Positions 44,855-53,292 of a stretch of DNA of 64,000 bases are shown here, piece by piece; the stretch's first letter is position 1; every line of letters begins with the position of its first letter. The DNA is taken from contig NZ_NSLI01000005.1 of assembly GCF_002288825.1 (NCBI RefSeq), positions 186,001-250,000 on the forward strand, in the 5' to 3' direction. Below the pieces are notes generated by a model. That model did no database searches, was not told where the DNA came from, and saw only the letters and a list, made by a program, of their open reading frames with translations. Origin of the DNA: Sphingomonas lenta. Its GTDB lineage: Bacteria > Pseudomonadota > Alphaproteobacteria > Sphingomonadales > Sphingomonadaceae. A program made the translations under genes and the position numbers.

Positions 44855-44960
44855 CTCCTACCCCGGCGAAGGCCGGGGCCCAGTTACGGCCACGTCGCAG
44901 GCGGGGGCTCTCACGCCCGACGACCGTCCCGACTGGGCCCCGGCCTCCGCCGGGGAGGGG
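44855..44960. repeat. 106-bp palindromic element after liuD
   Basis: The left arm CTACCCCGGCGAAGGCCGGG plus GCCCAGT is matched by the reverse complement of the right arm, CTCCCCGGCGGAGGCCGGGG plus CCCAGT. Each arm holds an inner CCCCGGC/GCCGGGG hairpin. The remaining bases to 45096 contain an AAGGAG site but no clear promoter. Confidence 0.8.
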
Positions 44961-45096
44961 ACCTGCGGGAAGGGGCTGTCCTACGACCCGCCGGCTGTGC
45001 CAAGGTCATCCTGCCCGGGACAGAAAAGAACAAGCGGACGCAACGGAATGTCCGAACGGGCGCGAAATATGCGAAGCTAAGGAGCCGAATCGGAAG

Positions 45097-45549
45097 ATGG
45101 CCGGACGCTATTGGGAGGACTGGACCGTCGGCGACCGGATCGAGCACGAGATCCGCCGCACGGTCACCGAGACCGACAACCTCCTCTTCTCCACGATAAC
45201 GCACAACCCGCAGCCGCTGCACCTCGACGCGGAGGCCGCCGCGGCGTCGGAGTTCGGCCGCGTCCTCGTCAACGGCACCTTCACCTTCAGCCTGATGGTG
45301 GGGCTGTCGGTCGGCGACACGACGCTGGGTGTGCTCGTCGCCAATCTGGGCTATGATAAGCTCGTCATGCCGGCGCCCGTGTTCATCGGCGACACCATGC
45401 GCGCCTCGACCGAGGTGGCCGAGCTGCGCGAGAGCAGGTCGCGCCCGACCGCGGGGCTCGTCACCTTCCGCCACGAGCTGCACAACCAGCGCGACCAGCT
45501 CGTCTGCCAGTGCCTGCGCACGGCGCTGATCCAGCGAAGGCCGGCATGA
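45097..45549 (+). CDS. MaoC-family (R)-specific enoyl-CoA hydratase
   Basis: 150 residues with a single hot-dog domain. The active-site Asp/His signature is represented by TITHNPQPLHLDAEAAAASE, and GRVLVNGTFTFSLMVGLSV follows. Members hydrate enoyl-CoA or mesaconyl-CoA substrates. Translational coupling to the CitE-like gene by ATGA suggests the hydrated product is then cleaved by that lyase. Confidence 0.88.
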   Translation: MAGRYWEDWTVGDRIEHEIRRTVTETDNLLFSTITHNPQPLHLDAEAAAASEFGRVLVNGTFTFSLMVGLSVGDTTLGVLVANLGYDKLVMPAPVFIGDTMRASTEVAELRESRSRPTAGLVTFRHELHNQRDQLVCQCLRTALIQRRPA

Positions 45550-46406
45550 GGCTCCGCTCGCTCCTGTTCGTCCCCGGCGACCGGCCCGACCGTTTCGCCA
45601 AGGCGGCCGGATCCCAAGCCGACGCGATGATCCTCGACCTGGAGGACTCGGTCGCCGCACCCGCCAAGGCCCAGGCGCGCCAGGCTGTCTCCGACTACCT
45701 CACCCGCACGCCGCCCCCGGTCCGCCGCTTCGTGCGCATCAATCCCGTCGACGCCGGCATGCTGGCCGAGGACCTCGCGGCGGCGCGGGGTGCGGACGGG
45801 CTGGTGCTGCCCAAGGCCGAGGGGCTCCGCACGCTGGAAGCGCTGGGCGTCGTCGGGCTGCCCGTGCTCCCCGTCGCCACCGAGACGCCCGCCGCGATCT
45901 TCGGCTTAAGCGAGTACGCCCGCTCGCCCGTGCCCCTCGCCGGAATCACCTGGGGTGCGGAGGACCTGCCCGCCGCGGTGGGCGCCGCGACCTCGCGCGA
46001 GCCCGACGGCCGCTACACGCCGCCATACGAGCTCGCCCGCTCGTTGACCTTGTTCGCCGCCCACGCCGCGGGCGTGCCCGCGATCGAGACCGTCTATCCG
46101 GCGATCAAGGACGGGGCAGGCCTCGCCGCCTACGCCGCCAGGGGATCACGCGACGGCTTCACCGGCATGCTCGCGATCCATCCGGCGCAGGTGCCGATCA
46201 TCAACCGCGCCTTCACGCCCGACGAAGCGACGCTCGCCCACGCCCGCGCCGTCGTCGCCGCGTTCGCGGCCAACCCGGACGCGGGCGCGCTCCAGCTCGA
46301 CGGACGCATGATCGACCTCCCCCACCTCAAGCAGGCGCACCGCCTGCTGGCGATGGCGGGGGAGGAGAGCACCACCCTCCCGCCGGCGCTAGAGCCCGAT
46401 ACGTAA
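45546..46406 (+). CDS. HpcH/HpaI (CitE-like) CoA-ester lyase
   Basis: 286 residues. The CitE fold has LRSLLFVPGDRPDRFAKAAG, ILDLEDSVAAPAKAQAR, RINPVDAG, the metal-binding Glu in ATETPAAIFGL and Asp in WGAEDLPAAVG. Candidates are (3S)-malyl-CoA/beta-methylmalyl-CoA or citramalyl-CoA lyase or thioesterase. It overlaps MaoC by ATGA. Its last 18 nt overlap the end of the convergent receptor gene. Confidence 0.86.
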   Translation: MRLRSLLFVPGDRPDRFAKAAGSQADAMILDLEDSVAAPAKAQARQAVSDYLTRTPPPVRRFVRINPVDAGMLAEDLAAARGADGLVLPKAEGLRTLEALGVVGLPVLPVATETPAAIFGLSEYARSPVPLAGITWGAEDLPAAVGAATSREPDGRYTPPYELARSLTLFAAHAAGVPAIETVYPAIKDGAGLAAYAARGSRDGFTGMLAIHPAQVPIINRAFTPDEATLAHARAVVAAFAANPDAGALQLDGRMIDLPHLKQAHRLLAMAGEESTTLPPALEPDT

Positions 46407-48521
46407 GGTCGCGCGCAGGTCGCGCCCGGCGAGCGGGGCGAAGTCCTTCAGGAAGCTCGCGTGCCGCCGCGCCTCGACGTCGAAGATGTTGTTGGCGCTC
46501 AGCACCACCGACGTCCGGTTCTCCGGTCCGAACGGCCGAAACGACAGGCTGGCGTTGACCAGCGTGAAGTCGTCGGTGGGCGTCTCGAACTCGGTCACGC
46601 GGTCCTGCTCGAATACGTGCTCCGCCTCGACCCGCGCGGACAGGCGGTCGCCCTGCATCTCCAGCCCGCCCAGCAGCCTCAACGGCGGGATGCGCGGCGC
46701 GGGACCCTCGTTCTCGATCGTCGCGCGGACATAGTCGGCGATCAGGTCGGCGTTGAACCGGTACCCGCCCGTCTCGGCGAGGAGCACGGACGCGTCGATC
46801 TCGAAACCGTAGAAGCGCGCGTCGCGCTGCCGGTACTGGAAGCAGGCGAGCTCCACCTCGCCGCCCAGCGCGGCCGCCTCGCACACCTCTTGGCTGACGC
46901 GCGACTCGTAGATGAAGTCGTCGAAGTCGTTGTAGAACGCCGACGCGTCCAAGCTGAACCGCCCGCCATGCGCGTGGAACGTGCCTTCCAGGCCCCAGCT
47001 CTTCTCCAGCCCGAAGCCCGGGTCGCCCAGCTCATAGGCCTGCGTCCCCTTGTGGTTGCCGTTGGAGAATAGCTCCTCGGCGGACGGCGCCCGCTCGGTG
47101 CGCGACAGGTTGACGCCGATGTTCACCCGATCGCTGAAGGCGTAAGCCGCGCCCAGCGAGCCGGAAAAGGCGTCGAAGCGGCGCTCTCCCCGGAAATACT
47201 GGAGCTGGTCGGGGCCGGGTCGCGACGATTGCTCGGTCCGCTCGTACCGCAGACCGCCCTCGATCCGCACCGGGCCGGCCTGGACGCTCTGCAGCGTGAA
47301 CAGGCCGAATTGCTCCGTCTCGGAGCGCGGCAGGAACGCCTCCTCGCCCTCCACGTCGATGCGGCGGTTGAAGTACTGCGCTCCCGTCGCGCCCTGCCAG
47401 CCGCCGCGCTGCGCCTGGACCAACTCGACGCGGCCTTCCGTGCCCTTGGACAGGAAGGTGGTGCCGATCTCGCCCGACGGCTCGATCTCGAAATGGCGGT
47501 AGTCTGCGTGGCCGGCGCGCAGGCGGATGCGGTCGAGCAGCCCGCCGCCCGTCTCCACCTCGGCGCGCAGGTCGAAGCGGTCCTGGCGGATGTCGAGCCG
47601 GGGCGCTTCCTGCTCCTGGCCGACCTCCGTCGCGAGCCGCGCGGGCACGCCGACGAAGCTGTCGTACCGCTGGTACGCGATGCCGAGATGCCCCGTGTCG
47701 GTCACGAGCGAGCCGCCCACGCCGGCCGTCCAGGTCTCCGCGGCCGTGTTCGGGATCTCGCCGCGCAGGTTCGCGTTCGCGGCGAAGCCGACCGGCTCCT
47801 CGCCTTCCTCGACGTCCTGAGGCAGCCCGACCTGGGTGAGCGCCTGGCGCCGCGCATCCCGCGACAGGATGTATCCGCCCGTGCGCAGGTCGTCGCTCTT
47901 GAGGTAGGATCCGTTCGCGTTGAGCACGAACCGCCCCAGCGCGACGTCGGCCGAACCCGACGCGCTGCGCTCCTCGGCCGCCGACCCGTAGCTCGCCAGC
48001 ACGTCCGCCCGCGCGCCGCCTTCCGGCGCGGTGCGCGGGATGCGGCGGTCGAGCACGTTGACGACGCCGCCCACCGCGGACGACCCGAACAGCAGCGCGC
48101 TGGGACCGCGCAGCACCTCGATACGCTCGGCCAGCAGGGGATCGATCACGACCGGGTGGTCCACGCTCGTGTTGGACGCGTCGAACGAGCCGATGCCGTC
48201 CGTCAGCACGCGGATGCGCTCGCCCTGGAAGCCGCGCAGGATGGGCCTGGACGCGTTCGGGCCGAACGAGGTCGCCGATACGCCCGGCTGGCGCGCCAGC
48301 GTCTCGCCGATCGTGCCGCGGATTTGCCGGTCGAGCTCCGCGCCGGTCAGCACGGTCACGCCCTGCAGCAGCTCGTCCTCGGTACGCTGGACGGGCGCGG
48401 TGACGACCACCGTCTCGCCGGTCTGGTCCTGCGGCTCGACCAGCGTGCTGATCTGTTGCGCGGACGCCGCCTGCGCGAAGGCGAGCGCGGCGAGGCTCGC
48501 GCCGAGGAAACGTTGGAACAT
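46389..48521 (-). CDS. TonB-dependent receptor, ZnuD-like
   Basis: 710 residues with a signal peptide (LAALAFAQAASAQ). The plug has VLTDGIGSFDASNTSVDHPV and RIEVLRGPSALLFGSSAVGG, and the barrel ends ARRHASFLKDFAPLAGRDLR. These segments are characteristic of ZnuD-type receptors, which take up zinc or heme. I see no convincing Zur box in the ~120 bp upstream and no metal ABC transporter nearby, so the zinc role is an inference from similarity. Confidence 0.85.
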   Translation of the reverse strand: MFQRFLGASLAALAFAQAASAQQISTLVEPQDQTGETVVVTAPVQRTEDELLQGVTVLTGAELDRQIRGTIGETLARQPGVSATSFGPNASRPILRGFQGERIRVLTDGIGSFDASNTSVDHPVVIDPLLAERIEVLRGPSALLFGSSAVGGVVNVLDRRIPRTAPEGGARADVLASYGSAAEERSASGSADVALGRFVLNANGSYLKSDDLRTGGYILSRDARRQALTQVGLPQDVEEGEEPVGFAANANLRGEIPNTAAETWTAGVGGSLVTDTGHLGIAYQRYDSFVGVPARLATEVGQEQEAPRLDIRQDRFDLRAEVETGGGLLDRIRLRAGHADYRHFEIEPSGEIGTTFLSKGTEGRVELVQAQRGGWQGATGAQYFNRRIDVEGEEAFLPRSETEQFGLFTLQSVQAGPVRIEGGLRYERTEQSSRPGPDQLQYFRGERRFDAFSGSLGAAYAFSDRVNIGVNLSRTERAPSAEELFSNGNHKGTQAYELGDPGFGLEKSWGLEGTFHAHGGRFSLDASAFYNDFDDFIYESRVSQEVCEAAALGGEVELACFQYRQRDARFYGFEIDASVLLAETGGYRFNADLIADYVRATIENEGPAPRIPPLRLLGGLEMQGDRLSARVEAEHVFEQDRVTEFETPTDDFTLVNASLSFRPFGPENRTSVVLSANNIFDVEARRHASFLKDFAPLAGRDLRATLRIGL

Positions 48522-48640
48522 GCTACTCCCTTTCGCGCCGCCCGTTACCGGCGATGATGTATTGTCACAAGCCCAAAACGTCGCTCGACGATCGCGGGCG
48601 CGGCGCTTAGGGTCGAAGGCCGGTCCGCGGGAGTTGAGGG

Positions 48641-49408
48641 ATGCTGAAGGTGACGGCCGCGTTGTTCGCGGCGGTGCTCGCGACTTCAGTCACGGTGCCC
48701 ATGTTCAGCCCGCCCGTGCGCGAGGTGGAGCGCGACGTGCCCTATGTGCCGACGCCCCAGCCGGTGGTGGACGCGATGCTGAAGCTCGCGGGCGTTCGGT
48801 CGAGCGACTACCACATCGATCTGGGCTGTGGCGACGGGCGCATCGTCGTCACCGCCGCCAAGCGCTACGGCACCAGGGGTCTGGGCGTCGATATCGACCC
48901 CAAGCGCATCTCGGAAGCGCGGTTCAACGCGGAGGTGGCGGGCGTGCTTACCCAAGTCGAGTTCCGCCGCGCCGACCTGTTCGAGACCGACATCGCCCGA
49001 GCCGACGTTCTGACACTATATCTACTTCCCAGCGTCAACATGCGCCTACGGCCTACCATCCTCGCGCGGCTCAAGCCCGGCACGCGCGTGGTCAGCCACG
49101 ATTTCGACATGGGCGACTGGCCCGCGGACCAGCGCCTCCGCGTGCCGGAGGAGGGGTCGGACATCTACCTATGGATCGTGCCGGCCAACGTCGCCGGGCG
49201 GTGGCGCGTGACGGGGCCGGCGGGCCGGTCGCACGACCTCCAATTCGAACAGCGCTTCCAGCGGCTCGACGTCGGCGGGGCGCAGGGGCGGGTGACGGGC
49301 GACCGCGTCACCTTCACGCTGCCGGACGGCGCGCGTTTCGACGGGCGCGTGCAGGGCGAGACGATCACCGGCGCGAACGGCTGGCGCGCGGTGCGGATCG
49401 GCGACTAG
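48641..49408 (+). CDS. Exported methyltransferase-fold protein (long paralogue)
   Basis: 255 residues. An N-terminal signal-like helix (MLKVTAALFAAVLATSVTVP) is followed by VPYVPTPQPVVDAMLKLAGV and a SAM motif I, HIDLGCGDGRIVVTAAKRYG. Then come GVDIDPKRISEARFNAEVAG, LYLLPSVNMRLRPTI and TRVVSHDFDMGDW. A C-terminal beta-rich extension of about 80 residues follows. It is tail to tail with a shorter paralogue. An exported SAM enzyme is odd, since SAM is cytoplasmic; the helix could instead be a membrane anchor. Confidence 0.8.
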   Translation: MLKVTAALFAAVLATSVTVPMFSPPVREVERDVPYVPTPQPVVDAMLKLAGVRSSDYHIDLGCGDGRIVVTAAKRYGTRGLGVDIDPKRISEARFNAEVAGVLTQVEFRRADLFETDIARADVLTLYLLPSVNMRLRPTILARLKPGTRVVSHDFDMGDWPADQRLRVPEEGSDIYLWIVPANVAGRWRVTGPAGRSHDLQFEQRFQRLDVGGAQGRVTGDRVTFTLPDGARFDGRVQGETITGANGWRAVRIGD

Positions 49409-49950
49409 CGCTTCGGCACCGTCCACATATAGATCATGCGCCCGTCGATCTCCTGCGTCTGCTCGGGCTCCCAGTCGCCCATGCGGAAGGCATGGCTGAC
49501 GATGCGCGTGCCGGGCTTGAGGTCACGGAGCAGCTTGGGCCGGAGCTTCTCGTTCAGGCTGTCGAGCAGGTAGAGCGTCACCACCGTCGCCGGACGGATG
49601 TCGGCCTGGAACAGATCCTCGTTTCTGAAGGTCACTAAGTTTGTCACCCCGGCCGCCTTCGCGTTGGCGTTCGCTTCCGCGATGCGCTGCGGGTTGATGT
49701 CGATGCCGGTCGCCCGGATGCCGAACTGCTTGGCGGCGGTGACCGGGATGCGGCCGTCGCCCGAGCCGAGGTCGTAGAGCACATCTCCCTTCCTCACGCG
49801 CGCCATCTTCAGCATCGCGTCCACCACCTCCTGCGGCGTGGGCACGTAGATCACGTCGGGCTCGCGGAGCGTCGGGGCGGATTGGGCCTGGGCGAGCGCG
49901 GGAGCGGGGGCGAGCAGGGCGAGGGCGGCTAAGGCTGCACGAAGCTTCAT
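49405..49950 (-). CDS. Exported methyltransferase-fold protein (short paralogue)
   Basis: 181 residues. A clear signal peptide (LRAALAALALLAPAPALAQA) is followed by VIYVPTPQEVVDAMLKMARV, motif I YDLGSGDGRIPVTAAKQFG, GIDINPQRIAEANANAKAAG, LYLLDSLNEKLRPKL and TRIVSHAFRMGDWEPEQ. It matches the long paralogue motif by motif but lacks the C-terminal extension. The stops of the pair share CTAG (49405-49408). Its start overlaps the APC permease stop by ATGA, so it is co-translated with that gene. Confidence 0.83.
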   Translation of the reverse strand: MKLRAALAALALLAPAPALAQAQSAPTLREPDVIYVPTPQEVVDAMLKMARVRKGDVLYDLGSGDGRIPVTAAKQFGIRATGIDINPQRIAEANANAKAAGVTNLVTFRNEDLFQADIRPATVVTLYLLDSLNEKLRPKLLRDLKPGTRIVSHAFRMGDWEPEQTQEIDGRMIYMWTVPKR

Positions 49951-51281
49951 CGGGACACCTCCGGGGCAGGGGAGCGGGTACGCAGGTACAGGAGAAGCAC
50001 GCCGCCGACCGCGACGACCAGTACGCCGACCAGCGCACCCCAGCCGGTATAGGCGAGGCTGGACCAGAGCAGGTAGGCGTTGACGGCGCAGAACAGCAGC
50101 GGGGTCAGCGGATAGAGCGGTACGCGGAACGGTCGCGGGGCGTCGGGCTCGCGCCGGCGCAGCACGAAGAGCGACACGCCGACAAGGAGGAAGAAGAACC
50201 AGAAGACAGGCAAGGTATAATCGACTGCCAGCCTGAAACCGTCTCGCGCGAAGCCGCCCGCAATGATTAGAAGGAGCGCGATAATACCCTGGGTGACCAA
50301 CGCGTTGCGCGGGGAGCCGCTAGGCCCGTGCCAGCGGCCGAGCGCCCCCAGCGCGGGCACGTCGCGGCCCAGCGCATAGGCCGAGCGCGCGCCGGTGATC
50401 ACGGTGGCGTTGGCGGAGGTGAGCGCCGCCACCGCAACGGCGACCGCGATCAGCGCGCCGCCGCTCGGGCCGAAGGCGGCGCGCATCACGTCGGCCGCGA
50501 CCGCCTGCGAGCCCGCCATGCCCGGCAGCCCCAGCGCGCGGAGATAGGCCAGGTTGGCGAGCAGGTAGAGCACGGCGAGCGCGAGGAGGCTGAGAAACAG
50601 CACGCGGGGGATGCTCCGCGTGCCGCCCCGGAGCTCGGCGGAGACGTAGGCCGCCTCGTTCCAACCGCCATAGGTGAGGAGCACGAACACCATCACGAGG
50701 CCGAGCAAGCTTTCCTGTGCGCTTGCCGGAGCAGCGGGCGCAGCCTCGGGCGCGAACAGCAGGCCGGCGGCGATGACGAGGATCAGGCCCGATACCTCGA
50801 TCAGCGTGAGCCAATTCTGCGCCCGAGCGCCCTGGCGCACGCCGATCCAGTTGACTGCCGTGATCGCGACCACCGCGAGCGCAGCGTAGAGCGCGGACGA
50901 GGCGGAGCCGAGCGGCAGCAGCTGGGACAGGTAGTCGCCGAACACGAAGGCGAGCACCGCGACCGATCCCGTCTGTATGACCGCGAGCCGCGCCCAGGCG
51001 TAGAGAAAGGCGAGCCGCTCGCCGAATGCCCGACGGAGGAAGTGGTAATCGCCGCCCGCGTCCGGGTGTGCGCTCGCGAGCTCGGCGTAGCAGAGCGCGC
51101 CTATGAACGCGATCAGCGCCCCCGCCGCCCAGACGAGCATGAGCGCGACCCCGTCCGAAACGCCTCCCGCCACGAGCGACGGCGTGCGGAAGATGCCTGC
51201 GCCGAGAACGATGCCAACGGTGATCGCGATCGCGTCGCGGTCGCGCAGGCTCGGGCGGGGAGCGGCGATCGAGTCGTGCAG
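49947..51281 (-). CDS. APC-family amino acid permease, probable CTG start
   Basis: 444 residues from CTG 51281. The first in-frame ATG/GTG/TTG is GTG 51173, which would cut through transmembrane helix 1. The sequence upstream encodes HDSIAAPRPSLRDRDAIAIT then VGIVLGAGIFRTPSLVAGG, the conserved APC N-terminus with the GAGIF substrate loop. A GGAGGG (51288-51293) lies 6 nt before the CTG. An in-frame TAG closes the frame further upstream. About 12 membrane helices. The substrate is unknown. It is followed by the exported methyltransferase by ATGA. Confidence 0.85.
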   Translation of the reverse strand: MHDSIAAPRPSLRDRDAIAITVGIVLGAGIFRTPSLVAGGVSDGVALMLVWAAGALIAFIGALCYAELASAHPDAGGDYHFLRRAFGERLAFLYAWARLAVIQTGSVAVLAFVFGDYLSQLLPLGSASSALYAALAVVAITAVNWIGVRQGARAQNWLTLIEVSGLILVIAAGLLFAPEAAPAAPASAQESLLGLVMVFVLLTYGGWNEAAYVSAELRGGTRSIPRVLFLSLLALAVLYLLANLAYLRALGLPGMAGSQAVAADVMRAAFGPSGGALIAVAVAVAALTSANATVITGARSAYALGRDVPALGALGRWHGPSGSPRNALVTQGIIALLLIIAGGFARDGFRLAVDYTLPVFWFFFLLVGVSLFVLRRREPDAPRPFRVPLYPLTPLLFCAVNAYLLWSSLAYTGWGALVGVLVVAVGGVLLLYLRTRSPAPEVSR

Positions 51282-51351
51282 GGCCGTCCCTCCGCGGAAG
51301 TCGCTTGGGGGACGCTGCCGGGTCAGCTAGCGGGCGTCAATGCGCAAATCA

Positions 51352-51433
51352 CCCGTTCGCTTCGAGCCCAGTCGAGAAGCTGGGCCGAGGGCACCGTCTG
51401 GAGCGTCTCTCGACTATGCTCGAGACGAACGGG
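51352..51433. repeat. 82-bp palindromic element upstream of the APC permease
   Basis: The left arm CCCGTTCGCTTCGAGCCCAG plus TCGAGAA is matched by the reverse complement of the right arm, CCCGTTCGTCTCGAGCATAG plus TCGAGAG. Each arm holds a TCGAG/CTCGA inner hairpin. It lies between the 90-residue gene's stop and the permease start. Confidence 0.8.
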
Positions 51434-51469
51434 CGAGGGGAGCCCGACCGAGGGCGGGAGAGCTCGATC

Positions 51470-51742
51470 TCAGCGCAAGCCGCGCGCGTGCTTTCCGCCG
51501 TAGCGCTGGCCGATATAGCTGGTCACCCGCTCCATCTCCGCCGACGCCGCCGCCGCGCTCTCGCGGCAGCAGGGGAGGGCGGTGTCGGCCGCGCCCGCAG
51601 CGCGGAGCTGCACCTTGTGGCTCAACTCTTCAATATCGGCGCGGCTGAGGATGTTCTTCTCGCGCAAGAGGCAGAGCAGGCTTTGCAGGATGATGAGGCT
51701 CTCCTCGCCGGGATCGGCGGCGGGATGGTGTGCGGACGCCAT
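51470..51742 (-). CDS. Small protein of unknown function
   Basis: 90 residues. Predicted helices are EESLIILQSLLCLLREKNIL, SRADIEELSHKVQLRAAG and AAASAEMERVTSYIGQRY. There is a CC pair and no signal peptide or membrane helix. GAGGAGAG lies upstream of ATG 51742, which is why I prefer it to the frame's earlier codons. It lies 61 bp downstream of the RND outer-membrane gene on the same strand; I recognise no family. Confidence 0.65.
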   Translation of the reverse strand: MASAHHPAADPGEESLIILQSLLCLLREKNILSRADIEELSHKVQLRAAGAADTALPCCRESAAAASAEMERVTSYIGQRYGGKHARGLR

Positions 51743-51803
51743 AGGTCGCTCTCCTCTTCCGTTTTGAAGGGAGAGTACGCTCTTTTCCCGCGCCCGCAAC
51801 AGC

Positions 51804-53288
51804 TTAGTTCAGTCCGCCTCCTAGGGTCCGGTACAGCTCGACCAAGTTGCTGGTGCGGGCTAGCCGCGTGTTCACCAGCTGCTGCTGCGCGGCATAGGCG
51901 GTGCGTTGCGCGTCCAGCGTTTCGAGGAAGGACGATACGCCCACCCGATAACGCGCGTCCGATAGGCGGGCTGCGACGCTCGCGGACTCGGCGCGCGCGG
52001 TCTGGGCGGCGAGCTGGTCGTCGATCGTGCCGCGTTGCGCGAGCGCGTCGGCGACCTCGCGAAACGCGGTCTGGATCGTGCGCTCGTAGGTGGCGACCGC
52101 CGCCAGCCGCTGCGCCTCGGCGAGCCGGACGTTCGCGCGCCTGCGCCCCGCATCGAACAGCGGCAGGGAGACGCCCGGCGCTGCCTGGTAGGTGAAGCTG
52201 CCGCCGCCGAATAGGCCGGAAAGCGCGGTGCTGATCGTCCCTACGGTAGCCGTCAGCGAGATGGTCGGGAACATCGCCGCGCGCGCCGCGCCGATGTTGG
52301 CGTTCTCCGCGATGAGCTGGCGCTCGGCCTGGAGCACGTCGGGTCGGCGGAGCAGCACGGCGGAGGAAAGCCCGGCGGGCAGGTTGCCGATCGTCGCGAA
52401 GCCCTCGCCCAGGCCGCCAGGCAGCAGCTCGGCGGGGACGGGCGCGCCTACGAGCAGGTCGAGCGCGTTGCGGTCGCGCGCGATCCGCGTCTCCAGCACG
52501 GCGATGTCGTTGCGCGCCGCCTGATAGTTGGTGTCGGCCTGCCGCGCCTCGAGCTCGGACGCCACGCCGATGCGGAATTGCGCGGCGGTGAGGTTGCGCG
52601 TCTGTTCGAAGGTGCGCAGCGTCTCGCGCGACAGGCGGAGCTGGTCCTGGTCGGCCGCGAGCGTCAGCCACGCGTTGGCGATCTCGCCGATCAGGCTGAT
52701 CCGCGTCGCGCGCTGCGCCTCCTCCGTCGCGAAATACTGCTGGAGCGCGGCCTCGGTCAGGTTGCGGACGCGGCCGAACAGGTCGATCTCGAACGCGGAG
52801 AAGCCAATATTGGCCGAGTAAAACTCGAGGTTCGACGAACCGGCCGCGCCGGCGCCCGCGCCCGCGCCCGCGCTAGTACCGCCGCCGGCACCCGTGCCGG
52901 CCCCGGCCGCACTGCCCTGCGCGCCGAAAGCGCCGAACGGATTGTTTGTATAGGTTGCCGAGCCCGAGATGGCGGTGGTCGGCACGCGATCCGCGCGCTC
53001 GACGCGGTAGCGCTCGCGCGCTTGGAGCACGTTGGCGGCCGCCAAGCGCAGGTCGCGGTTGTTCTCCAGGCCCTGGGCTATGGCCCGCTGAAGACGCTGA
53101 TCGGTGAAGAACTCGCGGTACCCGATCCGGCTGACATCGACGCCCTCCGTCCGGGCGGGCGGGTAAACGCCGCCCGACGGCAGGGAGGTCGGCACCGCGC
53201 CCGCGGGCTGGACGTACTTCGGCGCGAGATTGCAGCCGGCGAGCAGGTTGGCGCCGCCGAGCAGCGCGAGGAGGGTGGAGCGGGTCAT
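51804..53288 (-). CDS. RND efflux outer-membrane lipoprotein (NodT/OprM family)
   Basis: 494 residues. The lipobox LLAGC near residue 17 indicates a lipid-anchored outer-membrane channel. OEP repeats are visible (NNRDLRLAAANVLQARERYR and LRRPDVLQAERQLIAENANI, then FREVADALAQRGTIDDQ). A Gly/Ala/Ser-rich stretch of about 30 residues (52830-52930) interrupts the region between the first barrel strands, probably an extracellular loop. ATG 53288 is 4 nt after the pump gene's stop. Confidence 0.93.
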   Translation of the reverse strand: MTRSTLLALLGGANLLAGCNLAPKYVQPAGAVPTSLPSGGVYPPARTEGVDVSRIGYREFFTDQRLQRAIAQGLENNRDLRLAAANVLQARERYRVERADRVPTTAISGSATYTNNPFGAFGAQGSAAGAGTGAGGGTSAGAGAGAGAAGSSNLEFYSANIGFSAFEIDLFGRVRNLTEAALQQYFATEEAQRATRISLIGEIANAWLTLAADQDQLRLSRETLRTFEQTRNLTAAQFRIGVASELEARQADTNYQAARNDIAVLETRIARDRNALDLLVGAPVPAELLPGGLGEGFATIGNLPAGLSSAVLLRRPDVLQAERQLIAENANIGAARAAMFPTISLTATVGTISTALSGLFGGGSFTYQAAPGVSLPLFDAGRRRANVRLAEAQRLAAVATYERTIQTAFREVADALAQRGTIDDQLAAQTARAESASVAARLSDARYRVGVSSFLETLDAQRTAYAAQQQLVNTRLARTSNLVELYRTLGGGLN

Positions 53289-53292
53289 CGGA

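Noticed and set aside
48522..48640. Zur box upstream of the ZnuD-like receptor
   Set aside because: The AT-richer stretch GATGATGTATTGTCAC is not a clear inverted repeat.
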